This document shows positions 7,066-7,154 of a stretch of DNA of 7,154 nucleotides, one piece after another; position 1 is the first letter of the stretch, and each line of letters opens with the position of its first letter. The stretch is from the NCBI GenBank assembly GCA_902475785.1, contig CABSAN010000080.1, forward strand, positions 1 through 7,154, given 5' to 3'. This DNA comes from an uncultured Collinsella sp. GTDB lineage: Bacteria > Actinomycetota > Coriobacteriia > Coriobacteriales > Coriobacteriaceae. The notes beneath the pieces were generated by a model. That model made no database searches. It worked only from the letters and a program-made list of their open reading frames with translations, and was not told the DNA's origin. A program made the translations under genes and the position numbers.

Positions 7066-7082
7066 GCGGGGAACCACCCCGC
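7066..7082. repeat. Inverted repeat, second copy, in the mraZ leader
   Basis: Minus strand GCGGGG-TGGTT-CCCCGC: perfect 6-bp arms around a 5-nt centre. It falls about 10-26 nt downstream of the transcription start predicted from the promoter at 7098-7126. In RNA it would form an all-GC hairpin near the 5' end of the mRNA; in DNA it could be an operator. It shares the core GGGGYGGTTCCCC with the dyad at 7103-7119. No T-tract follows, so it is not an intrinsic terminator. Confidence 0.65.
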
Positions 7083-7097
7083 CTGTCGACGTCATCA

Positions 7098-7126
7098 ATA
7101 ATATGGGGAACCGCCCCATTTTTCAA
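7098..7126 (-). promoter_or_regulatory. Predicted promoter of the mraZ operon
   Basis: Minus strand -35 TTGAAA (7121-7126), a 17-bp spacer, and -10 TATTAT (7098-7103). Each hexamer matches the housekeeping sigma consensus at five of six positions and the spacing is ideal. Transcription would begin near 7091, leaving a leader of about 60 nt before mraZ. The spacer is almost wholly filled by the inverted repeat at 7103-7119, so a protein bound there should block RNA polymerase. Confidence 0.7.
7103..7119. repeat. Inverted repeat, first copy, inside the mraZ promoter spacer
   Basis: Minus strand ATGGGG-CGGTT-CCCCAT: perfect 6-bp arms with a 5-nt centre. It occupies the space between the predicted -35 and -10 and touches the first base of the -10. 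The core GGGGYGGTTCCCC recurs 37 bp downstream (7066-7082). Its first arm also contains a TGGGG that continues the upstream direct repeats. It is probably an operator; the protein that reads it is not known from the sequence. Confidence 0.65.
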
Positions 7127-7150
7127 CACCTTTCCCCACCCCTTCCCCCA
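7114..7150 (-). promoter_or_regulatory. TGGGG direct repeats, possible MraZ boxes
   Basis: On the minus strand TGGGG occurs at 7146-7150, 7134-7138 and 7114-7118, with a degenerate TGTTG at 7124-7128. The starts of successive units are 12, 10 and 10 bp apart. E. coli MraZ binds TGGGN units separated by 5 nt, a 10-bp period, upstream of mraZ. The last three units match that spacing and overlap the -35 and spacer of the predicted promoter. Binding by MraZ is inferred from this resemblance and from the adjacent mraZ gene. Confidence 0.5.
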
Positions 7151-7154
7151 CCCC
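7134..7154 (-). repeat. G-tract direct repeat with G-quadruplex potential
   Basis: Two 12-bp units differing at one base: GGGGTGGGGGAA (7143-7154) and GGGGTGGGGAAA (7131-7142). The minus strand (7134-7154) reads as four G-runs of at least four bases with loops of one, two and one nucleotides, a textbook G-quadruplex pattern. The window ends inside the array, so more units may follow. It lies just upstream of the predicted -35 of the mraZ promoter. Confidence 0.55.

Noticed and set aside
1..7154. Search for a new defence, mobile or biosynthetic system
   Set aside because: Every coding region is a core dcw gene with intact motifs and normal order apart from murE. There are no insertion sequences, integrases, toxin-antitoxin pairs or repeat arrays of the CRISPR type.

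Overview
The window is a piece of the division and cell wall (dcw) gene cluster. All seven genes are on the minus strand, so transcription runs from the right end to the left. In transcription order they are mraZ, rsmH (mraW), an ftsL-like gene, ftsI (class B penicillin-binding protein), murF, mraY and the 5' part of murD, which is cut by the left edge. GC content is high, the codons are GC-rich, and the FtsI has a long Arg/Gly/Ser-rich cytoplasmic tail. Together with the order mraZ-rsmH-ftsL-ftsI this suggests a high-GC Gram-positive. My best guess is a Coriobacteriia member (Collinsella/Olsenella type). That placement is an inference from general resemblance and was not tested.

Layout: 7030-7154 is the control region of the operon. 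It has a G-rich direct-repeat array, a near-consensus sigma-70-type promoter, two related inverted repeats and a strong ribosome binding site for mraZ. Next come mraZ (6595-7029), rsmH (5609-6574), the ftsL-like gene (5048-5518) and ftsI (3165-5030). A 126-nt gap follows, at the place where many dcw clusters carry murE. It contains a perfect 7-bp dyad, a possible -10 element and the murF ribosome binding site. Then murF (1614-3038), mraY (591-1610) and murD (1-581, partial) are packed with gaps of only 3 and 9 nt. No stretch above 300 nt lacks a gene. I saw no RNA genes, mobile elements, CRISPR arrays or clear terminators.

How the genes fit together: MraZ is the cluster's DNA-binding regulator and RsmH methylates 16S rRNA. 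The FtsL-like protein and FtsI belong to the septal peptidoglycan synthesis complex. MurF completes UDP-MurNAc-pentapeptide, MraY transfers phospho-MurNAc-pentapeptide to undecaprenyl phosphate to give lipid I, and MurD adds D-Glu earlier in the same pathway. The proteins are ordinary core machinery with their catalytic motifs intact.

I found no new protein system. The least ordinary part is the mraZ control region. Two 17-bp dyads share a GGGGYGGTTCCCC core and differ at the outer positions by changes that keep the symmetry. One fills the -35/-10 spacer and the other lies in the early 5' leader. Upstream is a G-tract repeat that could be both a MraZ-type binding array and a G-quadruplex.
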